From contig JAIRBC010000014.1 of NCBI GenBank assembly GCA_022008415.1, positions 1 to 64,000 of the forward strand: a DNA stretch of 64,000 nucleotides, read 5' to 3'. This stretch comes from Cerina litoralis. GTDB lineage: Bacteria; Bacteroidota; Bacteroidia; Flavobacteriales; Flavobacteriaceae. The notes under the pieces are model-generated. The model was not told where the DNA came from. It ran no database searches and saw only the letters and a list, made by a program, of their open reading frames with translations. The translations under genes were made by a program, and so were the position numbers. This document shows positions 35,188 to 44,569 of the stretch, piece by piece; within the stretch, counting starts at the first letter, position 1, and each line of letters begins with the position of its first letter.

Positions 35188-35991
35188 CTAAGGGCCAACT
35201 CCCTCTTTGTGGGTGGAGACGCTTGGACTGCGATACTCCGTGCTCTTTTTCTTTAAAAACTCCCAAATCCGTAATCTGTCGTGGCTGTCCACAACGATGC
35301 CGAATTGGGGATCTACTTCACAGAAATACATAAAGTCCTCGATCTTTTCCTCCGGAATTTGCAACAGCTCAGTATAGAGCGAATCTGCATAAAACTCCCT
35401 TACGCGCTGGGTACGGGCGTATTTTTCATCGCGGGCCACCCTTTGCTTCAGCATTTTGGTACGGCCAGAAATTGCGTTTAGAATAGGATTCAAGGGTACA
35501 ACTCCTCCACCCGTAGTGGCCTCATAAAGCTCCCTTTCGGCCTTGGTCGGCGGTATAACGTAGGCATTTGGCAGTCCCAAGGTAGATGCCGTTGTCACAG
35601 GTCCCACATCTAGCGACCGAAGGTCCCGACCCATATCCCCTGTCAGGTTATAGGGCATTACCACCACCTCGTCCAACTGCGTAATCGCTTCCTCCAAAGG
35701 AACCGTGATACTCTTGCTAGATAACATTCCCAATGACACCACCAGCACCTTTCTCTTGTATTGCAAGGCAGTAAAGACCAAGGAATCGTTTATGCTCGCA
35801 CGAATGGAGAAATAACCGTTGGCGTCGGTAATCGTGGCTTTTCTCGCGGTGATGTTCATGACATAGACATCGGCTAGGTCCTTATCCGCACTCTGCACTC
35901 TACCCTCCAAGTTGGAGGAAAAAAAGGATTGTGCCCCCACCGATACACAAACCATAAAAAAGAAAAAAAATAGTCCTCTATTTCTGTGCAT
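35188..35991 (-). CDS. orphan CarboxypepD_reg-like secreted protein (2)
   Basis: This is a paralogue of the protein at 34345, with the same order: signal peptide, CarboxypepD_reg-like domain (LEGRVQSADKDLADVYVMN, ITDANGYFSI), then ITQLDEVVVMPYN, RTKMLKQRVAR, IPEEKIEDFMYFCEVDP and a C-terminal EFLKKKSTEYR. Its start overlaps the end of the upstream gene by 14 bp, so the two are translationally coupled. It is separated from 34345 by 39 bp. Confidence 0.85.
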   Translation of the reverse strand: MHRNRGLFFFFFMVCVSVGAQSFFSSNLEGRVQSADKDLADVYVMNITARKATITDANGYFSIRASINDSLVFTALQYKRKVLVVSLGMLSSKSITVPLEEAITQLDEVVVMPYNLTGDMGRDLRSLDVGPVTTASTLGLPNAYVIPPTKAERELYEATTGGGVVPLNPILNAISGRTKMLKQRVARDEKYARTQRVREFYADSLYTELLQIPEEKIEDFMYFCEVDPQFGIVVDSHDRLRIWEFLKKKSTEYRSPSVSTHKEGVGP

Positions 35992-36730
35992 CCAATTCTT
36001 CTCGATACGATTTGCTTTCGTTAACCAAGAAATCGATCAGTTCAAATTCGTTGGTTTTTTTCAAAAGGGACTGGGCTGGTACTGCCTCATCTACATAGAG
36101 CAAAAATTCCCCGATTTTGTCTTGGGGGATCTTTAGGTCCACCACAAAAAATTCATCGTCATAAACCTGTCGTAGCACCTCACTTAGCTTCAGCTTAGGC
36201 CTGGTCTCTGTCGTATTATTCTTGTTTGTCTTAGCGAGCGCCTTAAAAATATTCACAAAGTTAAGCCCGTTTTTCATCCCACTTATCATTTGGGGCGTTG
36301 CAATGTTCTCTACTTCGGTAGAACGGTCTATCCCGTAATCGTGCTTCTTAAATTCTTCATTCTGCATCTTTATAAAGCGATCTTGGTTCTCCGGACTTAC
36401 CACTACCTCGTCTAACTGGGTCACTTTTTCATTGACTTCGACCACCAATCGGTTCTTCTGGATCATCGCTTCGGTTACCTTTACGATTTCCAAGGAGTAG
36501 TTTATCGAGGTAAAGGCAAGTTCGTCGCCCGCCTTTACCGGTATGGCAAAATCACCGTCCTCGTCGGTAATCGTGGCATCTTCCGTGGTTATATTGATGA
36601 CGTTCTCGTTAGGCACATTTACGTTCCGGTAAAGCACGGTCCCCCGCAAAAGTTGACGGCCATCCTCCTGGGCCTGAACAAAAATCGCAACAAGAAACAA
36701 AAAGATTAGGGCCAAGTATTTATTTTTCAA
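35978..36730 (-). CDS. orphan CarboxypepD_reg-like secreted protein (3)
   Basis: This is the first gene of the tandem set and the most diverged. The signal peptide is MKNKYLALIFLFLVAIFVQA. The beta domain has LLRGTVLYRNVNVPNENVI and ITDEDGDFAIPV, then VTQLDEVVVSPEN. The C-terminal region keeps the IPQDKIGEFLLYVDEA and ELIDFLVNESKSYR blocks. A 650-bp spacer with hairpins and repeats precedes it. Confidence 0.82.
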   Translation of the reverse strand: MKNKYLALIFLFLVAIFVQAQEDGRQLLRGTVLYRNVNVPNENVINITTEDATITDEDGDFAIPVKAGDELAFTSINYSLEIVKVTEAMIQKNRLVVEVNEKVTQLDEVVVSPENQDRFIKMQNEEFKKHDYGIDRSTEVENIATPQMISGMKNGLNFVNIFKALAKTNKNNTTETRPKLKLSEVLRQVYDDEFFVVDLKIPQDKIGEFLLYVDEAVPAQSLLKKTNEFELIDFLVNESKSYREELDAQK

Positions 36731-37004
36731 ATGTTTATGATTTTAAGAGATGAGTATTCTAACGGGGTGTCTCCCCAAACCTTATTAAATTTACGGAGAA
36801 ATATACAGTTTATCATCCATATGGCGACAAATTAACCCGTTCCCCTTTAAAAATTCCAAGGCGTATTCTGTTCTTCGAAGAATAGGTTATCAGTTAAAAC
36901 CCTAAAGAAAACGCAACTTGTCTTTAAAAAAAAAATGTCGCCATTAAACTTTTGTTAATTTGCCAGTTAAATAGGTGAAGGGCAAAAGGTTTAGGGTTCA
37001 ACCA

Positions 37005-37058
37005 GAACCTGAAACCTGAAACCTGAAACCTGAAACCTGAAATCTGAAATCTGAAACT
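37005..37058. repeat. ACCTGAA/ATCTGAA heptamer array
   Basis: About seven tandem 7-bp units, five ACCTGAA followed by two ATCTGAA, form the longest copy of the heptamer also present at 28053. Unit length and lack of spacers rule out CRISPR. Confidence 0.75.
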
Positions 37059-37073
37059 AAAATAAATAAACCG

Positions 37074-37282
37074 TACAGAGGCTCTGTATTGTGCCTCACC
37101 TAAAATTATATACAGCGAACACATAACTTTCAGCATTGAACATTGAACTTTAATAACCATGAAACGAGCATTAAGTCCCGGATACCTCGGGATTAAAAAT
37201 TACTTCGCAAAAGGCGATGTTTAACCCCGAAACTTCGGGGTTGATGCGAGCCCGCCCGCACCGAAGGGTACGTTCGGGCGGG
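37074..37282. repeat. four successive hairpins in the pepE upstream spacer
   Basis: TACAGAG/CTCTGTA at 37074-37088; TCCCG/CGGGA at 37176-37192; AACCCCGAA/TTCGGGGTT with a two-base loop at 37223-37242; CCCGCCCG/CGGGCGGG at 37251-37282. The last three are G/C-rich in an AT-rich spacer. Function is unknown. Confidence 0.55.
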
Positions 37283-37380
37283 AGCGCAGCGGTTACATAG
37301 GTTCTCGACCTGCCCGACTAGTCATTCAGGAGGGTTTTTTTAATTAATTTATTATCAAGTAATTACAAAAATTTAAACGT

Positions 37381-38076
37381 GTGAAAAAAATACTCCTTGC
37401 CAGTACCTCTACGTTATTCGGGGAATCGTATTTGGCCTATCTCCTTCCCCATCTCAACAAATTCTTTACCGGGATAGATAAATTAACCTTTATCCCTTAC
37501 GCACGGCCGGGAGGAACTTCGCATGATGCCTATACAAAAACGGTCGCACAGGCTTTTGCACAAATCGGCATAAAGGTGGTAGGACTACACACGTACACCG
37601 ATCCCCAAGAAGGTATAAAAAAGGCAGAGGCTATATTTGTCGGCGGCGGCAATACCTTCCTACTTGTAAACCAGCTTTACAAGCTAGATTTAATGCAATC
37701 CTTAAAGTACCAAGTTGAAAAGGGAACACCTTATCTGGGAACGAGCGCCGGTAGTAATATTGCAGGCGTATCCATAAAGACCACCAATGATATGCCCATT
37801 ATCTATCCGCCGAGTTTTGATAGCCTGGGCGTGGTTCCATTTAACCTCAACCCCCATTATTTAGATCCCGACCCTACCTCCCACCACAACGGGGAAACCC
37901 GGGAAACCCGAATTTTCGAATTTCATTGTTTTAACAGCACGCCCGTTATTGGCCTTCGCGAAGGTAGTTTTATTACCGTTCAAGAAGATCGGATCGTACT
38001 TCAAGGCCCCCACACGGCTCGGGTCTTTAAAGCTGGGGAAACTCCTTTTGAAATGGAAACCGGAAGCATTTGGTAG
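37381..38076 (+). CDS. pepE: dipeptidase E (peptidase family S51)
   Basis: The 231 residues match PepE, the Asp-specific dipeptidase. The nucleophile Ser lies in LGTSAGSNIAG. The AIFVGGGNTFLLVNQLY segment before it and NLNPHYLDPDPTSHHNGETRETRI after it are family signatures. It cleaves dipeptides with N-terminal Asp in the cytosol. The start codon is GTG at 37381. Confidence 0.94.
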   Translation: MKKILLASTSTLFGESYLAYLLPHLNKFFTGIDKLTFIPYARPGGTSHDAYTKTVAQAFAQIGIKVVGLHTYTDPQEGIKKAEAIFVGGGNTFLLVNQLYKLDLMQSLKYQVEKGTPYLGTSAGSNIAGVSIKTTNDMPIIYPPSFDSLGVVPFNLNPHYLDPDPTSHHNGETRETRIFEFHCFNSTPVIGLREGSFITVQEDRIVLQGPHTARVFKAGETPFEMETGSIW

Positions 38077-38170
38077 CGCGTTTCACTATGTTCATAACCA
38101 GGTTAAAAACTATTCCCATAGAGTAAAATCGACTAGTGGTTAAGTCATATCTTTATAAAAACTCCGTACA

Positions 38171-38590
38171 ATGAACGATAGATCCCACACCCTCCTGGGC
38201 CTGCGTCCCGAAATCCCTTCTGCCAAAATAAACGAAGATATGTGCAGCGACGAGCGATTTCAAAACCATACCCTTCGCCCGATCATTAAACTACAGAACC
38301 CGCTTCTGCTCTCTGTTTTTGCCAATTACATATCCAAACACAAAAACTCCTTCCACGACCTCACCCTAGAGAAACGGCTAGCTTTCGTAGAAAATGCACT
38401 CCAAAGGGATATCAAGTTCCGAAATTCACTTAAGGGCATGATTATCGGACAATTTACGGTCGAGGAATATGAAATCTACATCCTAAATTCTTCGGCTCTG
38501 AACAAAAGGATGATGAATATGGTCATCGAACGTCTCAAGGACCAAATACAGTTTTTTGAACTGGAAGCGTGTGTTAGGGAAATGGTCTAA
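38171..38590 (+). CDS. conserved flavobacterial protein of unknown function
   Basis: A 139-residue soluble protein without signal peptide or membrane helices. It begins with LLGLRPEIPSAKINEDMCSDERFQN and has a conserved core FRNSLKGMIIGQFTVEEYEIY and SALNKRMMNMV. I recognise this as a conserved flavobacterial family that databases sometimes call glyoxalase. It shows no glyoxalase metal-binding pattern that I can see, so I do not use that name. Function unknown. Confidence 0.75.
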   Translation: MNDRSHTLLGLRPEIPSAKINEDMCSDERFQNHTLRPIIKLQNPLLLSVFANYISKHKNSFHDLTLEKRLAFVENALQRDIKFRNSLKGMIIGQFTVEEYEIYILNSSALNKRMMNMVIERLKDQIQFFELEACVREMV

Positions 38591-38694
38591 TTTATAGGCA
38601 AGCGTGCCCGACTTCGTTCAGACGGGGTTTCAACTAACGACCGTGACCAATGAAGGCAATAACCCGATAATTTTATAACCCGGTATTGTGCCGA

Positions 38695-39372
38695 TTACAA
38701 CAGGGATTCCCCATTGAGATTTGTGGTAAGTATATCGCTCATCAGATCAAAGTAAGGACGGACCTCCCTAAATGCCCCGTCGATAGTGCGTAAAAAATCG
38801 GGGGACATTACTTCTTTGTCCGTATATTTTCTGGTAAAGACAAACTGCTTTCTTCTGATAAGATCGATATTGGGATGTTCCCTATCAAAGCCTTTGGGGG
38901 CCGTTTTTAGGGATTCTCCATGAAAACCGCCCCATACTTTTTTGAATTTTTTATCATTGATAATTCCCCGGATTTCCGTTGCATCCAATTCAAATTCCTT
39001 ACGAATGCGGTGGAGGTCCTCTTTTTTCGGCTCCCAAAATCCGGCCGCTATAAAACTTTCCTGCGGTTGGAGGTGCAGATAATATCCTCCTCTAAGGCGA
39101 GCCCCAGCTCTCGCAAAAGAACCACCAAAATGGGTCTTGTACGGTGTTTTATCCTTGGAAAACCTTATATCCCTATAAATTCGGAACATTTTGAGCCGCT
39201 CTATTTCGTCATGTGCCTTAAGCTTTTCCATTACGGCCTTGTAAAATAGCTTTACATCGCTTTCCAGGTCCTTGAATTCTCCTTTGTGGTCGGCAAACCA
39301 CTCCCTATTGTTATTTTTTTCCAAGGTTTTAAGAAAAGTAAAAACATTTTTGGCAATTACGGGATCGGACAT
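38695..39372 (-). CDS. DUF2461 family protein
   Basis: The 225 residues match DUF2461. The signature parts are FLKTLEKNNNREWFADHK at the N-terminus, MFRIYRDIRFSKDKTPYKTH, and YYLHLQPQESFIAAGFW. The family is widespread and uncharacterised; no catalytic residues are agreed. It is divergent from cysE, with about 100 bp between them. Confidence 0.92.
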   Translation of the reverse strand: MSDPVIAKNVFTFLKTLEKNNNREWFADHKGEFKDLESDVKLFYKAVMEKLKAHDEIERLKMFRIYRDIRFSKDKTPYKTHFGGSFARAGARLRGGYYLHLQPQESFIAAGFWEPKKEDLHRIRKEFELDATEIRGIINDKKFKKVWGGFHGESLKTAPKGFDREHPNIDLIRRKQFVFTRKYTDKEVMSPDFLRTIDGAFREVRPYFDLMSDILTTNLNGESLL

Positions 39373-39442
39373 TTGTTAAGGGATTATGAAGTGATTTTAG
39401 CTAAAGTTACGGAATCCAGCTATGTTCTTTAAGAATAATAGT

Positions 39443-39450
39443 TAATTTTG
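39443..39450 (+). promoter_or_regulatory. -7 box of the cysE promoter (TAATTTTG)
   Basis: TAATTTTG matches TAnnTTTG and stands 20 bp before the cysE ATG. The -33 element is not clear. Confidence 0.45.
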
Positions 39451-39469
39451 ATAGTTCAATACCGAAAAG

Positions 39470-40264
39470 ATGGACAAACAGTCGATAATAAAAAAAATAA
39501 AGAAGCATAAAAAACATCCCAATCTCCGTTTTCAGTTGAAGGAAAAAACGGAAGAATTTACGGATATGTTGTTCTACACCTTGTTCGATATTGATACTCC
39601 CGTAGAGGACAATCTAAATAAACTGGAAATTAAGTTCAAGGAATTGGTGGACATGGCCTGTTGGGAGATAAATAAGCCGTGTGGAAAAGTCTGGAGCCAT
39701 TATATAATTAAGCTTCCAGAGGTCCTGGAGAAACTCAATCTGGACGCAGAGGCATTTTTGGCTTGCGATCCCGCATCCCTCTCCGTAGAGGAAGTGTATA
39801 TGGCCTATCCTGGGTTTTATGCCATCGCCATCTACAGGTTGGCACATGAGCTCCAAAAAGAGGGATTCCCCTTGGTACCACGATTGATGACCGAATACGC
39901 CCACCGGCAGACGGGGGTGGATATAAACCCCGGAGCACAGATCGGGGATTCTTTCTTTATCGATCACGCCACAGGGGTGGTCATTGGAGAAACGGCCATC
40001 ATTAAGAAAAACGTTAAACTATACCAAGGGGTAACTTTGGGCGCGTTGTATGTTGCCAAAAACCTGAAACGGACCAAAAGACATCCTACCATTGAGGACA
40101 ACGTGACCGTGTATGCCAACGCCACCATCTTGGGCGGGGATACCACAATTGGTGAAAATAGTATTATTGGCGGGAATGCCTGGGTGACCGAATCGGTTCC
40201 GGCCAATTCGACAGTTTTTCATACGCCCGAAATCAAAATAAAAACTATACCGCATGTCTCATAA
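39470..40264 (+). CDS. cysE: serine O-acetyltransferase
   Basis: The 264 residues show the CysE layout. A helical N-terminal domain is followed from about residue 130 by a hexapeptide-repeat helix with HRQTGVDINPGAQIGDSFFIDHATGVVIGETA and YQGVTLGAL. The catalytic His lies in the IDHATG turn. It acetylates serine with acetyl-CoA to make O-acetylserine. The next gene, cysM, overlaps its end by 11 bp and uses that product. Confidence 0.94.
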   Translation: MDKQSIIKKIKKHKKHPNLRFQLKEKTEEFTDMLFYTLFDIDTPVEDNLNKLEIKFKELVDMACWEINKPCGKVWSHYIIKLPEVLEKLNLDAEAFLACDPASLSVEEVYMAYPGFYAIAIYRLAHELQKEGFPLVPRLMTEYAHRQTGVDINPGAQIGDSFFIDHATGVVIGETAIIKKNVKLYQGVTLGALYVAKNLKRTKRHPTIEDNVTVYANATILGGDTTIGENSIIGGNAWVTESVPANSTVFHTPEIKIKTIPHVS

Positions 40265-41138
40265 TATTTTGGATCTGATTGGAAACACCCCCATGGTAGA
40301 ATCCAAGGTTCTAAACCAAAATCCGAACGTAAAACTTTATTTTAAATTAGAGGGCAATAACCCCGGTGGTAGCGTCAAGGACCGTCCCGCTTTTAATATG
40401 ATCAAGAGCGGTATGGATCGCGGAGAGATAAAAACCACCTCTAAACTCATCGAGGCCACTAGTGGCAATACTGGGATTGCCCTTGCTATGATCGCGGGTA
40501 TCTATGGTCTCGATATAGAATTGGTAATGCCGGAGAACTCTACCAAAGAAAGAGTGCAGACTATGCGGGCTTACGGCGCAAAGGTTATCCTTACCCCAAC
40601 CGATGTTGGGATTGAGGGCGCAAGGGACTACGCCGAGGCCAAAGTGAAAGACGAGGGCTATATTATGTTGAACCAATTTGGGAACAACGACAATTGGAAG
40701 TCCCATTACCAAACTACCGGTCCGGAAATTTGGAAAGACACCGCGGGGAATATCACCCATTTTGTTTCTTCCATGGGAACTACGGGCACCATCATGGGCG
40801 TTTCCACGTATTTAAAAGAAAAAGCTTCCGATATACAAATCGTGGGCGTTCAACCTACGGATAACGCCAAGATTCCCGGGATAAGGAAATGGCCCCAAGA
40901 ATATCTTCCCAAAATTTTTGACCCCAAAAAGGTAGACCAAATTATTGAAGTAAGTGAAATGGACGCCACCAAAATGACCCGCCAACTGGCAACAAAAGAA
41001 GGTATCTTCGCTGGAATGAGCAGTGGTGGAGCGGCAGCAGCTGCCCTGCGATTGGCACGGACATTAAAGAGCGGGGTTATCGTCTCCATCGTATGCGATA
41101 GGGGCGATCGATATCTGTCTTCGGAACTGTTTGAGTAA
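40254..41138 (+). CDS. cysM: cysteine synthase B
   Basis: The 294 residues are the CysM form of O-acetylserine sulfhydrylase. The PLP Lys lies in NNPGGSVKDRPAFNMI, the substrate loop is EATSGNTGIALAM, and SSMGTTGTIMG follows. CysM adds sulfide or thiosulfate to O-acetylserine. It is translationally coupled to cysE, so both steps of cysteine synthesis are made together. A hairpin with a T-run ends the unit about 90 bp downstream. Confidence 0.94.
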   Translation: MSHNILDLIGNTPMVESKVLNQNPNVKLYFKLEGNNPGGSVKDRPAFNMIKSGMDRGEIKTTSKLIEATSGNTGIALAMIAGIYGLDIELVMPENSTKERVQTMRAYGAKVILTPTDVGIEGARDYAEAKVKDEGYIMLNQFGNNDNWKSHYQTTGPEIWKDTAGNITHFVSSMGTTGTIMGVSTYLKEKASDIQIVGVQPTDNAKIPGIRKWPQEYLPKIFDPKKVDQIIEVSEMDATKMTRQLATKEGIFAGMSSGGAAAAALRLARTLKSGVIVSIVCDRGDRYLSSELFE

Positions 41139-41226
41139 TCTCATTACGCTTTGCGCCATGCGCCTTAAAATAATCGGTTTCTGACTTTACCTACGATCGA
41201 ATCTTCAAGTTTAACATCGAATTAAC

Positions 41227-41256
41227 CCGACAAAAATTCCAATGTCGGGATTTTGG
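41227..41256 (+). terminator. terminator hairpin after cysE-cysM
   Basis: CCCGACA (41227-41233) pairs with TGTCGGG (41244-41250), followed by ATTTT. The position 89 bp after the cysM stop fits an intrinsic terminator. Confidence 0.6.
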
Positions 41257-41357
41257 CATTCCATTTGCGGACTTATGTCCGAACAATCGGCTTTTATTAT
41301 GACTGACGTAACTTCTTAAAAGGGTTAACACAAGTTAAACAAATAAATACAAGAGTT

Positions 41358-41882
41358 ATGAGAAAAGCAGTATTCTCCCTGTTCCTTATCTTGCTGGTTG
41401 CCGGTTGCAACGGACAGGACGCACACAACAATGCAAAAGACGAACTGGCCCAGTCACAAAAATATTCCGATAGCTTATCGCCAAAGCCCAAGGTGGAGTG
41501 GAAGGTGAACAAAAAGTACGATGAAAATGGAAATGTCATCGGTTACGATTCCATTTATTCTTGGTCGTATTCCAATCATGGGAATGTTCCCCCAGAAATG
41601 AATGCGGACAGTATTATGCAATCGTTCCGTTCTTTTTCCAATGACAATTTCCCCTCCTTTTGGGAAGATCAGGATTTAGATCATATTTTTCCCGTGGATT
41701 CTATCATGAAAAGGAATTTCTCCATGGATCGGTTTTTCAACCAGGGAAATATTAAAGGTTTTCCGAATATGGACGAATGGATGCAAAAAATGGATTCTCT
41801 AAGAAACAAAATGATGGAGAACACCTACCCCGAAATGATGGATCCTCATAAGAAAATGCAGCACAAATCCGAAAAGATATAG
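41358..41882 (+). CDS. small Met-rich lipoprotein
   Basis: The 174-residue protein has a lipoprotein signal with lipobox VAGC (Cys20 region: LLVAGCNGQD). The mature part is acidic and then Met-, Phe- and Asp-rich (MKRNFSMDRFFNQG and MQKMDSLRNKMMEN). No known domain is recognised. Sorting to the envelope is clear; function is unknown. Confidence 0.75.
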   Translation: MRKAVFSLFLILLVAGCNGQDAHNNAKDELAQSQKYSDSLSPKPKVEWKVNKKYDENGNVIGYDSIYSWSYSNHGNVPPEMNADSIMQSFRSFSNDNFPSFWEDQDLDHIFPVDSIMKRNFSMDRFFNQGNIKGFPNMDEWMQKMDSLRNKMMENTYPEMMDPHKKMQHKSEKI

Positions 41883-42038
41883 GCAACTGGAAGCTTGAGA
41901 TTGTATCAAAGACAATATTTTATTTAAAGTAGAAAAGATCCGGTTCTTAGCTTCTAGTCTCCAATTTTAGCGTACAGCGCAATGCGCGAAGCCAAATAAA
42001 AAACCCAAACCTAAGTGTGGGAATAATGGCACGGTTGG

Positions 42039-43235
42039 TTACTGTTTAGCCTCGAACCTCCCATTGCGGTAGAGGGCCTCCAGAAAATAGTAGTCGGCGT
42101 AGTTCAAGGGGACATCGATTTCCACTTCGTGCGGTTTGCTGCCGATAGAATGCTTAAGTAAAAAACCTTCATTGGATCCCGCTTCCGCCAAGTACTCGGG
42201 AGATTTTAGGCTAGCTATAATTTTATCGGCCCAATCCACATACTCTTTCCCTTCTTTCTGGTCCATGTAGGTACTCAACTCGTATAATGCGGATGCCAAA
42301 ATGGACGCTGCCGATGCATCCCTTGGGGTGTCCTTGTCCTTGGGCACGTCGTAATCCCAATATGGCACTTGATCGTCGGGTAAATTTGGATTTGTCTTTA
42401 TGAAATTGGCGATATGTATGGCCTGTTCCAAATACTTGGGATCCTTTGTTTCCCTATAACAGACCGTGTAACCATAAAGTCCCCACGACTGACCCCTCGC
42501 CCAGGCAGAATCGTCGCTATATCCTTGGTGCGTATTTTTTTGAAGCACTTCCCCAGTTTCCGGATCGTAATCCACGACATGATAAGAACTGAAGTCCTTT
42601 CTAAAATGGTTTTTCATCGTGGTATTGGCATGCGTAACGGCAATGTCGTAATAGGTAGAATCTCCCGATATCTTGGTAGCGTGGAACAGCAGCTCCAAAT
42701 TCATCATATTATCGATGATTACGGGACATTTCCATCTTTTATTAGCTTCCCAGGATTGAATAATCCCCGCTTTGGGGTGAAATCGAGTCGATAAAGATTG
42801 GGCCGTTCGTACAATAATGGAATCGTAAGCTTTAGAATTAGCGTATTTTAAGGCATTCCCGTAACTGCATTCGATCATAAAGCCTACATCATGGTTGCCT
42901 TCCCAATATTGAATGGTATCTAGTTTCTCGGTATAAGCAATAGCCCTGGATTTCCACTTATCATCCTTGGTCAGTCCGTATAAATACCAAAGAGATCCCG
43001 GGTAAAAACCGCTCGTCCAATCGTAAATATCCACCAGATGAAGCTTTCCGTCCTGAATGGTCCTTGGCATACAAGTCTTGGTATCTATATACGGGAGCGC
43101 ATTTTTATACAAGGTATCGTATTGTGATTGGGCGATATCGAGTATGGACTTTGTTGGTACCGGTTTTTTCGGGCTTTCGGAACAGCCAATCATAAGTGCT
43201 AGGATAATTAAAAGAAGGGTCGGTTTAACTTTCAT
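42039..43235 (-). CDS. GH88 unsaturated glucuronyl hydrolase, lipoprotein
   Basis: The 398 residues are an (alpha/alpha)6 glycoside hydrolase of family 88. Readable parts are VDIYDWTSGFYPGSLWYLY, MMNLELLFHATKISGD with the acidic residue of the active site, and QGYSDDSAWARGQSWGLYGY. These enzymes remove the 4,5-unsaturated uronic acid left by polysaccharide lyases by hydrating its double bond. A lipobox (LMIGCSES) places it in the envelope. No lyase is next to it in this window. Confidence 0.92.
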   Translation of the reverse strand: MKVKPTLLLIILALMIGCSESPKKPVPTKSILDIAQSQYDTLYKNALPYIDTKTCMPRTIQDGKLHLVDIYDWTSGFYPGSLWYLYGLTKDDKWKSRAIAYTEKLDTIQYWEGNHDVGFMIECSYGNALKYANSKAYDSIIVRTAQSLSTRFHPKAGIIQSWEANKRWKCPVIIDNMMNLELLFHATKISGDSTYYDIAVTHANTTMKNHFRKDFSSYHVVDYDPETGEVLQKNTHQGYSDDSAWARGQSWGLYGYTVCYRETKDPKYLEQAIHIANFIKTNPNLPDDQVPYWDYDVPKDKDTPRDASAASILASALYELSTYMDQKEGKEYVDWADKIIASLKSPEYLAEAGSNEGFLLKHSIGSKPHEVEIDVPLNYADYYFLEALYRNGRFEAKQ

Positions 43236-43395
43236 TGTGTTTCTAAGGTTTGAATTTTCGAATCAAAATCAACTTCCATGATAACCTGAAGGAATCTCAA
43301 AAGCAAGTTAAGATTAATTTTTCAAAAAACAATCGATTGCATAAATATAACCATTCAACCCCCTTTATAAAAGTAGCCTCATCAAAGTAACTTCC

Positions 43396-44346
43396 CTAAA
43401 GGCCCAAGTATTTCAATACATTGCGCTCGATACGTTCCTGAATATTTGAAATATCGGCCTTGACAAAGGATTCACCGGTTATATTCTCGTAAAGTTCAAT
43501 ATATCTTTCGGATACGGAAGCGACATATTCATCGGACATCACGGGTACGGTCTGCCCCTCCAGGCCCTGGAACCCGTTGGCAATAAGCCATTGACGGACG
43601 AATTCTTTCGACAGTTGTTTCTGGGATTCACCCTTGTCCTGACGTTCCCTATAACCCTGGGCATAAAAATATCTCGAAGAATCGGGCGTGTGGATCTCAT
43701 CGATCAAAACAATCTTCCCCTCCTTGGTCTTTCCAAATTCGTACTTGGTATCTACTAAAATAAGACCTCGATCTGCCGCAATTTCGGTACCTCGCTGGAA
43801 AAGTGCCTTTGTATAATTCTCGAGTACCCCATAATCGGCCTCGGAAACGATTCCTCGCTTCAAAATGTTTTCCTTGGAAATATCCTCATCGTGATCCCCG
43901 TGCTCCGCCTTGGTGGCCGGGGTTATGATAGGCCTGGGAAATTTATCGTTTTCCCGCATTCCGTCTGGCATTGCAACCCCGCACAGCGTTCTTTTTCCGG
44001 CTACATACTCCCGTGCCGCATGGCCGGACAAGTAGCCCCTAATGACCATTTCTACCTTAAATGGCTCACAGGCATGCCCTACCGCCACATTGGGGTCTGG
44101 GGTCGCCAGCAACCAGTTGGGCACAATGTCCGCCGTTGCGGCCATCATTTTGGTCGCGATTTGATTTAGGATCTGGCCTTTGTAGGGTATTCCCTTGGGC
44201 ATGACCACGTCAAAAGCGGAAAGCCTATCGGTAGCTACCATGACCAAAATATCATTTTCTAAGCGGTATACTTCCCTCACCTTGCCCTTGTAAACGTTCT
44301 TTTGTCCGGGGAAATTAAAATTGGTATCCGTAATCGTATTGCCCAT
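43396..44346 (-). CDS. purC: SAICAR synthase
   Basis: The 316 residues match PurC. Signatures are [40 protein letters not shown] at the N-terminus, [14 protein letters not shown]-like core ([11 protein letters not shown]), and [10 protein letters not shown] with [12 protein letters not shown]. It makes SAICAR from CAIR and aspartate in purine synthesis. The long form without fusion is usual for Bacteroidota. Confidence 0.95.
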   Translation of the reverse strand: MGNTITDTNFNFPGQKNVYKGKVREVYRLENDILVMVATDRLSAFDVVMPKGIPYKGQILNQIATKMMAATADIVPNWLLATPDPNVAVGHACEPFKVEMVIRGYLSGHAAREYVAGKRTLCGVAMPDGMRENDKFPRPIITPATKAEHGDHDEDISKENILKRGIVSEADYGVLENYTKALFQRGTEIAADRGLILVDTKYEFGKTKEGKIVLIDEIHTPDSSRYFYAQGYRERQDKGESQKQLSKEFVRQWLIANGFQGLEGQTVPVMSDEYVASVSERYIELYENITGESFVKADISNIQERIERNVLKYLGL

Positions 44347-44520
44347 ATTTTGTTGTTAGTTGATGGTTGATGGCTAAAATAAACTCATACACTTTTTTTG
44401 TTTCAGGTATCTGGTTTCAAAAAAACCATAACTCTGAATTCATAACTTTTGTCTTGGTTCTTGATTCTTGGTTCTTCTTGGATGTTTGGGTTTCAGGTTT
44501 GACAATTTAAAAACTAAACC

Positions 44521-44568
44521 CATAAACTTTTTGAACTTGAGCTTATACTTGTGCTTGAGCTTGATTCT
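44521..44568. repeat. CTTGA-rich degenerate tract downstream of moaA
   Basis: Starts CATAAACTTTTTG and continues with degenerate CTTGA repeats. A like tract that begins with the same 13 bases is upstream of moaA at 45609. Confidence 0.6.
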
Positions 44569-44569
44569 C

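Larger units (their letters stand above)
36731..37380. other. 650-bp divergent spacer with repeats and hairpins
   Basis: The stretch lies between a minus-strand secreted protein gene and the plus-strand pepE. It holds the ACCTGAA tract (37005-37058), a 7-bp palindrome at 37074-37088, and three CCCG/CGGG hairpins at 37176-37192, 37223-37242 and 37251-37282. No open frame looks like a real gene. Confidence 0.6.

Noticed and set aside
37005-37058. CRISPR-like repeat array
   Set aside because: Units are only 7 bp with no spacers and no cas genes are present.
36924-37160. 78-residue minus-strand frame through the heptamer tract
   Set aside because: The translation simply repeats the tract (FRFQVSG-like units), so it is not a gene.
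38171-38590. glyoxalase label for the 139-residue protein
   Set aside because: No metal-binding pattern of the glyoxalase fold is visible; I kept it as unknown function.
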